DNA of 49,246 nucleotides from Thermoplasmata archaeon. Its GTDB lineage: Archaea; Thermoplasmatota; Thermoplasmata; Thermoplasmatales; GCA-001856825. Position numbers and translations under genes: made by a program. Position 1 is the first letter of the stretch. Every line of letters starts with the position of its first letter. Below are positions 33,087 through 40,993 of the stretch, in pieces. The stretch covers positions 1 to 49,246 of the forward strand of contig JAJYMI010000089.1 of the NCBI GenBank assembly GCA_021787125.1. The letters run 5' to 3'. Under the pieces are notes generated by a model. The model worked only from the letters and a program-made list of their open reading frames with translations, was not told where the DNA came from and searched no databases.

Positions 33087-33473
33087 ATGAGCTGGCAAGA
33101 TCAAGAGGTCAGAGAGTTAAAAGAAAATAAATACATACTGATAGACGAGGAGCCTTGCAAGATAGTTGAAATCACTACATCCAAGCCTGGAAAGCATGGT
33201 GAAGCTAAAGCCAGAATCGTAGCAATTGGAATTTTCGACAATCAGAAAAGGAGCGTTGTATATCCAACCAAGCACAAGGTAAAGGTACCTATCATAGAAA
33301 AGAAGACTGCCCAGATACTGAGCATTTCACAGAGTGAGGGACTATTCATGGACATGGAAACGTTCGAACAGTTCAACATTCCGATCCCCGACGAATTCAA
33401 GGATAGGGCTGCGAGCGGAGTCGAGGTAGAGTACTGGGAGTCAATGGGAAAGAGGAAACTAATGCGAGTCTAA
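33087..33473 (+). CDS. Translation initiation factor 5A (aIF5A)
   Basis: 128 aa. The hypusine loop [14 protein letters not shown] is intact, with Lys36 as the residue modified using the aminobutyl group of spermidine. The KOW-like N-terminal and OB C-terminal domains are full length. The factor relieves ribosome stalling at difficult peptide sequences. Its TAA is followed with no gap by the agmatinase ATG, so factor and polyamine enzyme are co-transcribed. Confidence 0.95.
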   Translation: MSWQDQEVRELKENKYILIDEEPCKIVEITTSKPGKHGEAKARIVAIGIFDNQKRSVVYPTKHKVKVPIIEKKTAQILSISQSEGLFMDMETFEQFNIPIPDEFKDRAASGVEVEYWESMGKRKLMRV

Positions 33474-34313
33474 ATGCCCTCCCCCCTCAAATTCTGTGAC
33501 TCTTCGGATAGTTACGAAGACTCCAAGTATGTTATATTTGGTGTTCCATTCGACTCGACAGTTTCCTTCAGGTCGGGTGAGAAATTTGCCCCCAATGAGA
33601 TCAGAAAGGCGTCCTACAACATGGAGAGTTATGCAGTATACAGGGGAATAGATCTCAAGAACTCTGGAATATTTGACATGGGGGATATAGAGGAGTATCA
33701 CAGATCAGACGAGATGATAGAGGAAGTCTATTCCATAGTGGATCGCATCGTATCTGATCGGAAGTTTCCAATAATGATGGGCGGCGAACACAGCGTAAGC
33801 AACGGCGCCATCAAGAGAATCAAAGGGAAGGTGATTTTCATAGACGCTCATACGGACTACAGAGACTCTTATCTGGGAGACAGGAACTCGCACGCATGCG
33901 TTGCTAGAAGGGCGGCAGAAGTCGTTGGCAAGGAGAATGTTGTTTCAATCGGTCCACGCTCAATCTCAAAGGAAGAAATGGATGACGGACCGCAGAAGTA
34001 TTTCACGAGCTTTGAGGTAAACGAGGACAAGACGAGATTGAAAGCATTCCTCAAGGGATTCTGCAATTCTCCAGTCTACCTCTCGATAGACTTCGATGGT
34101 TTCGATCCAGCTTATGCTCCAGGCGTAGGGACTCCCGAACCATTCGGTCTCAATCCAATGATCCTGATGGATATACTGGAAACCACTGGAGGGAATCTGG
34201 TTGGACTGGACGTGAACGAAATCACTCCCACGTTTGATAACGGAAACACTTCCATGCTAGCTGCTCGAATCATTCAAGAAGTGGTATCTTATCTAGAAAC
34301 GTCAAGAAAATGA
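33474..34313 (+). CDS. speB: Agmatinase (ureohydrolase family)
   Basis: 279 aa. Di-manganese motifs GGEHS, DAHTDYRD and SIDFDGFDPAYAPGVGTPEP are all present; DRNSHACVARRA matches agmatinases rather than arginases. It makes putrescine (or an aminopropyl-agmatine product in archaeal routes) on the way to spermidine, the hypusine precursor. It sits directly after aIF5A and overlaps the DUF835 gene by four bases (ATGA). Confidence 0.92.
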   Translation: MPSPLKFCDSSDSYEDSKYVIFGVPFDSTVSFRSGEKFAPNEIRKASYNMESYAVYRGIDLKNSGIFDMGDIEEYHRSDEMIEEVYSIVDRIVSDRKFPIMMGGEHSVSNGAIKRIKGKVIFIDAHTDYRDSYLGDRNSHACVARRAAEVVGKENVVSIGPRSISKEEMDDGPQKYFTSFEVNEDKTRLKAFLKGFCNSPVYLSIDFDGFDPAYAPGVGTPEPFGLNPMILMDILETTGGNLVGLDVNEITPTFDNGNTSMLAARIIQEVVSYLETSRK

Positions 34314-34909
34314 GTGAAAATAAGGTCTACAAGGAAGGGTACAAGGATGGAATCAAATTCGCTATTCTTGCAGCTAGGGCGTATGGTAACAACGAGGAAT
34401 TAATAAAACGCCTTGAAAGGGAATATTCCGGAGAGGACGGAGAGACCGCAGTCAAGCTGGTCTATGGAGAGACCTATCTCATCTATGAAAAACGAAACCA
34501 GAAGGGTATGGAGATAATTTTGGGGGTTGCCACCCAGGGGTTTCCAGCAATAGTGATGAGTAGGGACACCAAGAGCACTCTTACGTCAATGAAGAATATC
34601 AAGTTCGCTCCCATAACATACGACGAGTCGGTCGGTAGTTTCAACCCGACACAGCTCAGCCAGATGCAAGAATATGTCATAAGCAACCTGATCGAAAAGG
34701 GTGTCGTGTACATAGACTGCCTGGACTACATATTTTCTACCTCAAGTTCAGTTCAAAACGTGTTGAGATTTCTCACAGTTTTGAAGGACAAAGTACTCGA
34801 CAAGAATGGAATATTCATACTATCTTTGAACAAGGATGCCATAGGCAAGCCTGAACTTTCAATGATAGAAAAGGAATTCAAGAATACAATCAAAATTAAG
34901 TCGGATTAG
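34310..34909 (+). CDS. DUF835 domain protein
   Basis: 199 aa. The N-terminal 45 residues form a charged helical region (YKEGYKDGIKFAILAARAYGNNEELIKRL). The remainder matches DUF835: GETYLIYEKRNQKGMEIILG, FPAIVMSRD, GSFNPTQLSQMQEYVISNLIEKGVVYIDCLDYIFSTSSSVQNVLRFLTVLKDKV and FILSLNKDAIGKPELSMIEKEF. In many archaea this domain is attached to signal-transduction proteins; here it is nearly alone. Third gene of the aIF5A-agmatinase operon; function unknown. Confidence 0.82.
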   Translation: MSENKVYKEGYKDGIKFAILAARAYGNNEELIKRLEREYSGEDGETAVKLVYGETYLIYEKRNQKGMEIILGVATQGFPAIVMSRDTKSTLTSMKNIKFAPITYDESVGSFNPTQLSQMQEYVISNLIEKGVVYIDCLDYIFSTSSSVQNVLRFLTVLKDKVLDKNGIFILSLNKDAIGKPELSMIEKEFKNTIKIKSD

Positions 34910-35411
34910 TCAGACTTATTACGTCTACTCTGGACGGTGTGGGCAGCTTATGGGATGCCATTCTCAATGCTTCCTTTGCCTTATCTTCTCCAGTTTTTGG
35001 GATTCTCACTATCAGTATCGTAGAACCCCTCCTTACTCTGGCAGCAGTACCCACTGGTCTGCCGAATGACAGGCTCATTCCACTCGAAATTCTGTCCGCT
35101 CCGGCTCCTGTCGCCATTTTGTGCTCCCTTATGACGTGGTGAGGGAATGGTCTGACCCTCATGAAGTATCCCTTTTCGCCAAAGTCCCTTATCAGCAGTC
35201 TGTTCGACTTAATTCTTGCAGCCTCTAGAGCCGTGTGTCTAATCTGGCAGGATTCCTCCGCTACCAGTCTCAGCTCTATATCGTAATTTCCATTGACGTC
35301 CCCAGCCACGTACTGCTGTATTCTGGATGCTGGGACTCCTCCCATGTATTCCCGCTTCGTATAGGCGGGTCCTGTGATCTTCCTGTACATCCTACCTGGC
35401 TTTCTTACCAT
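34896..35411 (-). CDS. rpl10e: Ribosomal protein L10e (uL16)
   Basis: 171 aa. KPGRMYRKITGPAYTKREYMGGVPASRI and LIRDFGEKGYFMRVRPFPHHVIREHKMATGAGADRISSGM identify archaeal L10e/uL16, which sits near the peptidyl-transferase centre of the large subunit. ATG start with aaaggtag as ribosome-binding site and a TATA-like gattttatattctg further upstream. It overlaps the convergent DUF835 gene by 14 bp. Confidence 0.95.
   Translation of the reverse strand: MVRKPGRMYRKITGPAYTKREYMGGVPASRIQQYVAGDVNGNYDIELRLVAEESCQIRHTALEAARIKSNRLLIRDFGEKGYFMRVRPFPHHVIREHKMATGAGADRISSGMSLSFGRPVGTAARVRRGSTILIVRIPKTGEDKAKEALRMASHKLPTPSRVDVISLTNPT
34897..34918. terminator. Inverted repeat spanning two convergent stop codons
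   Basis: TAAGTC (34897-34902) and GACTTA (34913-34918) with a ten-base loop. The loop holds the TAG of the DUF835 gene (34907-34909) and the left arm overlaps the L10e stop (34896-34898, minus). Confidence 0.35.
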
Positions 35412-35508
35412 TTACTCTACCTTTCAGGAAAATGATTCAGAATATAAAATCCTTCTGAGTTAAATCCATGAAAGGTTATTTATTCGTATACTATGATTAC
35501 CAGAGGAA
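35412..35508. promoter_or_regulatory. Divergent promoters, L10e / RFC small subunit
   Basis: Minus strand: gattttatattctg about 30-45 bp before the L10e ATG, with aaaggtag just before the start. Plus strand: ggttatttattcg (35473-35485) about 25-35 bp before the RFC ATG. Confidence 0.5.
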
Positions 35509-36462
35509 ATGGACGAAATCTGGATCGAGAAGTACAGACCGAAGAGACTTGATGAGGTCGTTGGGCAGAGTGTGGTTGTTGAGAGGCTAAGGAGCTACAC
35601 TCAACAAAAGAACATACCGCACCTCCTCTTTTCGGGACCTCCCGGTACAGGAAAGACGACAGCTGCAACCGTCCTGGCAAGGGAATTCTATGGAGAAGCA
35701 TGGAAAGAGAATTTTCTAGAACTGAATGCCTCGGATGACAGAGGGATAAAGATGGTGAGGGAAACTGTGAAGGATTATTCCAGGATTCTTCCTACAAATC
35801 CTCTAGGATTCAAGATTCTCTTCCTGGATGAAGCGGATTATATGACCGATGAAGCTCAAGCCGCTCTGAGAAGAACCATGGAGAATTTCACCAGAACCAC
35901 AAGATTCATTCTCTCTTGCAATTACTCGTCCAAGATCATTGAACCCATCCAGTCAAGAACTGCGATCTTCAGATTCAAAGCAATTCCGACGGAGTCATTA
36001 GTGGCCGCACTTGCGGAAATACTTAGGAAGGAGGGTATCGAGTACGAGAAGAAGTCACTAGATGTAATTGCTGAGTTGTCGTATGGAGACATGCGAAAGG
36101 CAATTAACACGCTACAGGTCGCTGCTACATACTCTCACAAGGTCACGGTGAACACCATTTACGAGGCTGCCGGACTGGTTCACAAGGAATGGGCGATTCA
36201 GGTCCTGTCACTGGCTCTCAAGGGCGACATCTCAAAAGCGAGAGGTTTGCTGGAAGACGCCGTGATCAAACAGGGGATATCTGGACAAGATGTTGTAGAA
36301 CAGTTCCACAGAGTGATCTACGATTTGCCAGTAGGTGACGCTCTTAAGGCGGATATACTCTTTGTGCTTGGGGATATAGACTTCAGGATATCAGAAGGAG
36401 CAAGAGAGATAATACAACTCGAAAGTTTTCTAGGTTATCTATACAGTAAGGGCTCGAAATGA
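35509..36462 (+). CDS. rfcS: Replication factor C small subunit
   Basis: 317 aa clamp-loader ATPase. WIEKYRPKRLDEVVGQ, Walker A GPPGTGKTT, LNASDDRGI, Walker B LFLDEADYMTDEAQAALRRTME and the arginine-finger region PIQSRTAIFRF (SRC-type motif with Thr for Cys) are in the standard order, followed by the helical collar domain. It loads PCNA onto primed DNA with the large subunit, which is not in this window. It is followed after 3 bp by hjc. Confidence 0.95.
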   Translation: MDEIWIEKYRPKRLDEVVGQSVVVERLRSYTQQKNIPHLLFSGPPGTGKTTAATVLAREFYGEAWKENFLELNASDDRGIKMVRETVKDYSRILPTNPLGFKILFLDEADYMTDEAQAALRRTMENFTRTTRFILSCNYSSKIIEPIQSRTAIFRFKAIPTESLVAALAEILRKEGIEYEKKSLDVIAELSYGDMRKAINTLQVAATYSHKVTVNTIYEAAGLVHKEWAIQVLSLALKGDISKARGLLEDAVIKQGISGQDVVEQFHRVIYDLPVGDALKADILFVLGDIDFRISEGAREIIQLESFLGYLYSKGSK

Positions 36463-36465
36463 GGG

Positions 36466-36972
36466 GTGGGTGCCGCGCCTAACGGATCTGTTTATGAAAG
36501 AGAACTAAAACTCATTCTTTCTGGAAACGAGGAAAAGTTGGGAAAGACCGGGTGGATAAGAGAGGAAGTTAAGGATAGAATAAAATCCAAACCATTCTTA
36601 GTTGTCAGGGCTGCAGGAAGTCATGGATTTGATATAATTATCCTCAGACACGACCTGAGCATCCCTATAGAGATTAAGAGTTCTAAAGAGAAGATTTTAA
36701 ACTTTTCATCCTCATCGAATAGGTCGCAAGAACAGGCTGAAGAATATGTGGAGATGATTTCCAAGACTAAGGTAATGCCTCTCTATGCATACAGACTGAA
36801 GAACGTCAATGGCGATCCATGGAGAATCTTTACTTTCGATTCTGAGTACGAAGGAAGGTACCGCATGTTTGCAAAAATAGTTCCAAAATTGGATGTCACG
36901 AAGGGAGGAGCCTTTTCGATGAAATGGGAAAAGGGTTTACAACTCACATCTCTGCTGGAGTATCTTTTCTAA
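36466..36972 (+). CDS. hjc: Holliday junction resolvase Hjc
   Basis: 168 aa, GTG start. GSVYERELKLIL at the N terminus, then VVRAAGSHGFDIIIL and IPIEIKSSKEK supply the Glu...Asp...Glu-x-Lys catalytic set of the archaeal junction resolvase. About 30 residues are inserted between YERELKLIL and VVRAAGS compared with short Hjc proteins such as the Pyrococcus one, and the C-terminal part (KNVNGDPWRIFTF...) is also longer. Co-transcribed with the clamp loader; converges with the decarboxylase gene 6 bp away. Confidence 0.85.
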   Translation: MGAAPNGSVYERELKLILSGNEEKLGKTGWIREEVKDRIKSKPFLVVRAAGSHGFDIIILRHDLSIPIEIKSSKEKILNFSSSSNRSQEQAEEYVEMISKTKVMPLYAYRLKNVNGDPWRIFTFDSEYEGRYRMFAKIVPKLDVTKGGAFSMKWEKGLQLTSLLEYLF

Positions 36973-36978
36973 TATAGT

Positions 36979-37368
36979 CTACGCAACTGCCTCAGCTAAT
37001 TTTTCCTTTTGGCTGCCCCTTGGAAATTCCAAACCTCTCTCTATCCTCTTGTACTCTATACTAGTCGGTGTGAGTTTTCCTAGTATGTACTCGAGTGCAG
37101 ACTCTGCGTTCTCTGACGGACCACAAGTGAAAATATCTAGCGCTACTAGTCCGTATTCTGGCCAGGTATGAAAGCTCAGATGAGATTCAGCAAGAAGAAT
37201 GATTCCGCTCACTCCGCCTGGAGTGAATTGATGGTAATATGATCTGATTTTAGTGAGTTTTCCGTACTTGACTGCCGACTCCATTATTTCCTGCATCGTA
37301 TCTGAATTTGAAATCTTCTCAGGTTCAATTCCCTTTAGATCCCCGACAAGATGAATCCCTATTGACAC
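36979..37368 (-). CDS. speH: S-adenosylmethionine decarboxylase proenzyme
   Basis: 129 aa prokaryotic short-form enzyme. The self-cleavage site is Glu61-Ser62 in LLAESHLSFHTWPEYG; Ser62 becomes the pyruvoyl cofactor. LDIFTCG carries the conserved catalytic Cys. It supplies decarboxylated AdoMet for aminopropyl transfer in spermidine synthesis, complementing the agmatinase 2.7 kb away. Minus-strand TATA-like CTTTATATAGG (37401-37411) lies upstream. Confidence 0.94.
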   Translation of the reverse strand: MSIGIHLVGDLKGIEPEKISNSDTMQEIMESAVKYGKLTKIRSYYHQFTPGGVSGIILLAESHLSFHTWPEYGLVALDIFTCGPSENAESALEYILGKLTPTSIEYKRIERGLEFPRGSQKEKLAEAVA

Positions 37369-38068
37369 CAGCTATTCACCGATTTCTCTCAAGAAATACC
37401 CCTATATAAAGTTTAATTTTTCGACTCTAAAGAAAATACAATAAATCATACGGTTTTGCGAATGAAATTCTGAACGAAATACCCTTTAGAAATGTAAGGT
37501 TGAAATGGAGCCTTTTTCAGATTTGAGAATTGGTGTAAATTAAATGAATGTCATCCATGATGGAGTCCCTTTGATTAACCAAATTCGTATTTACATAAAA
37601 AATAAGAGTGGGACTCTTAACTTTGGTTAAAGTACGAATGGCTTGGAAAGTTGTGCTGTTGGGTGGTTGTAATCTTGTCATATTCTATCCTGAAAACCGA
37701 TTTGGATCAGGTAAGCATGGTTTGAGTCAATAAGTTATAGATCTTACCTATGGCGTGTTAGGTCAGGTTTTTGTTGTAGATGCTCTGGTTGGGTATTACT
37801 GTACTAGTAATTTGTCTGAGAAGTTGTGACAGATTTCTCCAATTGTCTCTTTATTTCTTGAAGCTGACACGTTCTTCAATCGTTGCAATTGATTGTACCT
37901 TAAGCACTATACTCTTTCCAATTTTGATTTCGTAAAACAATATCCGGTTCAGATTACTCTTGAATTATAAGAGTGATGCTCATCGAAGTGTATTGTCGAT
38001 AAATAGACAACAAAACGGCAAAGCCAAATGGAACACAATTCTAAAGTACCAGACTCTGATTGAAAATT
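37369..38068. other. 700-bp AT-rich intergenic region with complementary segments
   Basis: No ORF of 60 codons with credible coding character lies here. The left edge holds the speH promoter. The notable part is 37561-37640: a perfect hairpin TAAGAGT-GGG-ACTCTTA (37603-37619), GAGTCCC (37563-37569) able to pair instead with GGGACTC (37610-37616), TTAACCAAA (37575-37583) with TTTGGTTAA (37622-37630), and ATTCGTA (37583-37589) with TACGAAT (37633-37639). A separate ATTACT-gtact-AGTAAT repeat is at 37795-37811. An uncharacterised structured RNA or regulatory DNA is possible. Confidence 0.45.
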
Positions 38069-38626
38069 ATGGAAAAAAGAAGTCATTGGAGATCTATATT
38101 AGTAGTGGTTATTATCATTGTCATAATATCCTCAACTCTAGTGATTCTGTCCCAGCCAATCCAGGCAAAGGGGGTTGTATATGGACTTCTTGATTACAAT
38201 GCCAAAATAGGGCCGTCGAACAACAGCAGTTACAATTATATTGGAATGATAGTAATCACTAACTCCTCCGATGCAAATCTCTTTTCCGGTTCAGTGACAA
38301 GCAACAGCTCTCTTTTTTCTGTATATTTACTGACCAAGGATCAGTTTGTCATCTGGTCTGAAGGAAACCTCAATGTTTCTGCTAACTTGAAAGAAAACAA
38401 TCTAGGTGGAAACCTTTCAAATGGTACCTTAAGTGGAGCGTCCATCGTAACCTCAATAAACACCCTCCCTGTGGATTATTCGTACGGCATAACCGGCAAT
38501 GGTACGTTACACCTATCCTGGAGAATTTCGTCCGGAACTGAATATGCAATTGTCATACTTTCACACACAAGGCTATTCTCATATGAACCAAGATTGACAT
38601 TTTATTATCAATATCTTCAGATCTGA
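38069..38626 (+). CDS. Secreted or N-terminally anchored protein, no known family
   Basis: 185 aa from the ATG at 38069 (the ORF track begins at a TTG three codons earlier). Basic N terminus MEKRSHWRS, then a hydrophobic segment ILVVVIIIVIISSTLVIL, so it is exported or membrane anchored. The remainder is Ser/Asn rich with many sequons (NNSS, NSS, NVS, NLS, NGT), low in charge and likely all beta. Composition resembles the 538-aa secreted protein at 5050. Base composition around it is AT-rich. Lineage-specific. Confidence 0.6.
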   Translation: MEKRSHWRSILVVVIIIVIISSTLVILSQPIQAKGVVYGLLDYNAKIGPSNNSSYNYIGMIVITNSSDANLFSGSVTSNSSLFSVYLLTKDQFVIWSEGNLNVSANLKENNLGGNLSNGTLSGASIVTSINTLPVDYSYGITGNGTLHLSWRISSGTEYAIVILSHTRLFSYEPRLTFYYQYLQI

Positions 38627-38634
38627 CGATATTG
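38609..38634 (+). terminator. 7-bp inverted repeat straddling a stop codon
   Basis: CAATATC (38609-38615) and GATATTG (38628-38634) are perfect complements; the 12-base loop contains AGATCT and the TGA stop (38624-38626) of the secreted-protein gene. Confidence 0.4.
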
Positions 38635-39040
38635 GTGCCCTGAAACTGCGGCACTGAGTTCTGTAATACGCGCATTGCCTTCTCAATAGACGGCAGAATT
38701 TCTAAAAGCGACAAATCCTCCTCGAAGAAATCCTGCAGTTTTAAATCATCCATTGTTTGGAATATCACTTGTGGCTCTACACTAATGCACCTGAGAGTAG
38801 GACGGTTATAATACCCGTGATAGAACAAATGTGGCGCTGTTGCTGCAAGTCCGGCATTAACTTAATTCATTCTTTAAGCGTGCACACTGGCACGTGACTG
38901 ACTTAGGATTACAATGCTTTATGAAATCGTACGGACACCAATTTCCAAGTGTCCCTTTATATACGCGAGTAGAAAAGGTTATTAAGCACGGTAGTCTGCA
39001 GATGCTGAGCAAATAGCTCTAGACAAAGGATTGGTAGTAT
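38627..39040. other. 414-bp gene-poor interval upstream of ssb
   Basis: A 91-codon minus-strand frame (38553-38828) with a TTG start has protein-like sequence (LQDFFEEDLSLLEILPSIEKAMRVL) but overlaps the upstream gene by 74 bp and has no visible promoter; it may be a decayed gene or chance. An inverted repeat CGTGC-N6-GCACG is at 38879-38894. The ssb promoter and its flanking repeat are at 38933-38965. The expected leader includes a four-codon ATG frame (39002-39016). Confidence 0.35.
38933..38965 (+). promoter_or_regulatory. ssb promoter with adjoining inverted repeat
   Basis: GGACAC (38933-38938), ten bases, GTGTCC (38949-38954) form a perfect two-fold repeat that stops one base before TTTATATAC (38956-38964), a strong TATA element. 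Transcription should start near 38985, giving a leader of about 55 nt, long for this genome. The repeat is where the BRE lies and where an activator or repressor dimer could bind. Confidence 0.5.
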
Positions 39041-39463
39041 ATGGACGAATTTACAAAAGTGAAGGATCTCAACCAGGGATCCAAAAGAGTGACTGTTTTG
39101 GCAAAAGTTTTGAATGTTGGCGAAGCAAAAGACATACAGACAAGATACGGCGAACAGAAGAAAGTTACCGAGGCAGTCCTAGGCGACGAGACCGGAAAAG
39201 TGACTATGTCACTTTGGAATGAACAAGTGAGTCAGGTAGAGAACGGCGACAGTATTGTCGTAGAGAACGGGTACGTAAGCTTTGTTCGGGGACACATGAG
39301 ACTCAACGTCGGAAAATACGGAGCAATAAAGAAATCCGATTCCGCTGTTGATTCTGTCAATGAGTCTCTCGATATGAGCGAGAAAGAGTATCAGCCCGAC
39401 GAGGTCGACAGAAGACCTAGAAGAAGCTTTAACAACAACAGGAATTTTAGAAGCAGATTCTAA
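39041..39463 (+). CDS. ssb: Single-stranded DNA-binding protein, Sulfolobus SSB type
   Basis: 140 aa: one OB fold (residues about 5-100) then a flexible tail. VTVLAKVLNVGEAKDIQTRYGEQKKVTEAVLGDETGKVTMSLWNEQ and VENGYVSFVRGHMRLNVGKYG closely follow the crenarchaeal SSB, including the aromatic ssDNA-stacking positions (Trp in SLW, Phe in SFVRGH). The tail has an acidic part and ends in an Arg/Asn-rich segment (RRPRRSFNNNRNFRSRF) rather than an acidic tip. It coats single-stranded DNA in replication and repair. It converges with the HNH gene, overlapping by 4 bp. Confidence 0.9.
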   Translation: MDEFTKVKDLNQGSKRVTVLAKVLNVGEAKDIQTRYGEQKKVTEAVLGDETGKVTMSLWNEQVSQVENGDSIVVENGYVSFVRGHMRLNVGKYGAIKKSDSAVDSVNESLDMSEKEYQPDEVDRRPRRSFNNNRNFRSRF

Positions 39464-40089
39464 AGGGAGTAATTTTTCTCAATTATTCCCACACAAAATT
39501 TTCTTTTTTTATCTTTAATTACTATTTCCTCAATGTCAAGTTCCATTTCGAAGATTATGTCATATATTCTCTTCAAGCTGGGGAAGTCGCAGATCTTACA
39601 GTCTAATGGCTCTTTTAACGCTATTTCATCATTTCCGTAATTGAATGAATTCAACTGATAGCGCTGGCAGTTGCTGCCGTACTTGAGTAACACGTTACTA
39701 TTTGTCAACACCTCTACCTTTTCATCGAGCCTTCTCGCTAAAGACGGCAATCCAGTATAATTGTTCTTGAACGTCTTGATGTGGCAGGTCTTGCAGAGTG
39801 TTATGAGGTTCCTGGTGGAATCCGAACCGCCGGCTATCCTTGGTAAGATGTGATGGACTTCAACTTCTACCCTCAGTCTATCGACTCCGTCTTTGTTTTC
39901 AGAAATCATCGGAGATTTCCCACAAATTCTACACTTGTACTCGTCTCTTTCTAGTACAATCAGCTTAGCGGTATTCCAGGGGATACTCGATTCCTCTGAA
40001 GATCCATCTTTATAGTAATCGTAGACTTCTCCGCGGTGAGAATACTTTCTATTCAGTCTCTCTAGTCTATCTCCAACGTCAATCTTCAT
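39460..40089 (-). CDS. HNH endonuclease domain protein
   Basis: 209 aa. The HNH core runs VLERDEYKCRICGKSP...VEVHHILPRIAGGSDSTRNLITLCKTCHIKTF: two Cys pairs (CRIC, CKTC) for structural zinc and the catalytic His of EVHH. The N-terminal part is basic; the C-terminal 90 residues include another Cys pair (CKIC) and match nothing I know. Such proteins include restriction, homing and repair nucleases. It is alone, with no methylase or intein, beside ssb, so a repair or defence role is open. Confidence 0.8.
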   Translation of the reverse strand: MKIDVGDRLERLNRKYSHRGEVYDYYKDGSSEESSIPWNTAKLIVLERDEYKCRICGKSPMISENKDGVDRLRVEVEVHHILPRIAGGSDSTRNLITLCKTCHIKTFKNNYTGLPSLARRLDEKVEVLTNSNVLLKYGSNCQRYQLNSFNYGNDEIALKEPLDCKICDFPSLKRIYDIIFEMELDIEEIVIKDKKRKFCVGIIEKNYSL

Positions 40090-40253
40090 CGTAATTCCTG
40101 AATTGTGATTGCATAGTTAACACAATAATAAGACATTTCATGCCTGATCAAGAAATATGGACACACGCAAGGATCGTCCCTATTTGCGCAAGCGTTAGTC
40201 TCAAATCTTAAAGCTAGATTTAATTACTAGTTTATATAACTGGTTGAAAAAGA

Positions 40254-40934
40254 GTGAGCTTCTCAATCTCCGGAATAATCGCGTACATACTTCAAGAATC
40301 CTACTCCATTATGGGTACTCTGGGGCCTACAGGAGTATTCCTATTGATGGTCCTTGAAGGAGTGGGGTTACCATTCCCTTCCGAAGTCATCATGGTTTTC
40401 GGGGGATTTCTGTCAACGGGTAATATCTCTCTGTTTGTGATTTTTGCCCTAGCTGGGTCAATTGGAGGGTTTGTAGGAAACGTGATACTGTTCTACATAG
40501 CTGTTTTCGGAGGAAGGCCATTAATACTTTATCTTGGCAGGTACGCGGGTCTCAAGGAGGAACACCTCATCAAGACAGAGAAATGGTTTGACGCTAGGGG
40601 AGAGTGGACTGTGTTCTTCGGCAGATTCGTTCCGGGTTTCAGATCGTACATGAGCATTCCCGCTGGTATCTCTAGGATGAACATCACGAAGTTTTCGATA
40701 TTCACATTCGCAGGTTCACTCATCTGGTCTACAGCCCTTGCCGCCGGAGGCTATGCTCTGGGGAAATCGTGGGACAGACTGGTTCCAATTGTGACCAATG
40801 TTGGACTCTATTTCTTAGCAATTTTCATCGTTGCTTTCGTCTCTTACTTCTTATATCGCTACTACACTAACAAGCGTGCGAATGAAAAAGGTACTTCATC
40901 AGATCCAACCGAAACGCCAAACAGCAAGAAGTGA
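40254..40934 (+). CDS. DedA family membrane protein
   Basis: 226 aa, GTG start. ESYSIMGTLGPTGVFLLMVLEGVGLPFPSEVIMVFGGFL and FFGRFVPGFRSYMSIPAGISRMNITKF are the two conserved DedA blocks (E...PSE and FGRF.PG.R). Four to five hydrophobic helices. Members act in lipid scrambling or envelope homeostasis. The hydrophilic tail is Ser/Thr/Lys rich. Two AT-rich TATA-like stretches (tttaatta, tttatataac) lie within 35 bp of the start. Confidence 0.88.
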   Translation: MSFSISGIIAYILQESYSIMGTLGPTGVFLLMVLEGVGLPFPSEVIMVFGGFLSTGNISLFVIFALAGSIGGFVGNVILFYIAVFGGRPLILYLGRYAGLKEEHLIKTEKWFDARGEWTVFFGRFVPGFRSYMSIPAGISRMNITKFSIFTFAGSLIWSTALAAGGYALGKSWDRLVPIVTNVGLYFLAIFIVAFVSYFLYRYYTNKRANEKGTSSDPTETPNSKK

Positions 40935-40944
40935 CCCCATCACT
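40930..40944. terminator. Short inverted repeat overlapping the DedA stop codon
   Basis: AGTGA (40930-40934, containing the TGA stop) and TCACT (40940-40944) with a five-base CCCCA loop. The arms are short, so only suggestive. Confidence 0.28.
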
Positions 40945-40993
40945 CCAGTACCAATCTCGGATTAAACTGACCGCAGGTGGTGGCTATCTCTTC

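Noticed and set aside
37960-38193. 77-aa plus-strand ORF
   Set aside because: It overlaps the signal-peptide gene in another frame and has no promoter or recognisable motif.
38553-38828. 91-aa minus-strand ORF with protein-like amphipathic segments
   Set aside because: It starts at TTG with a stop codon not far upstream, overlaps the secreted-protein gene by 74 bp and lacks a promoter. Possibly a decayed gene, not supportable as a CDS.
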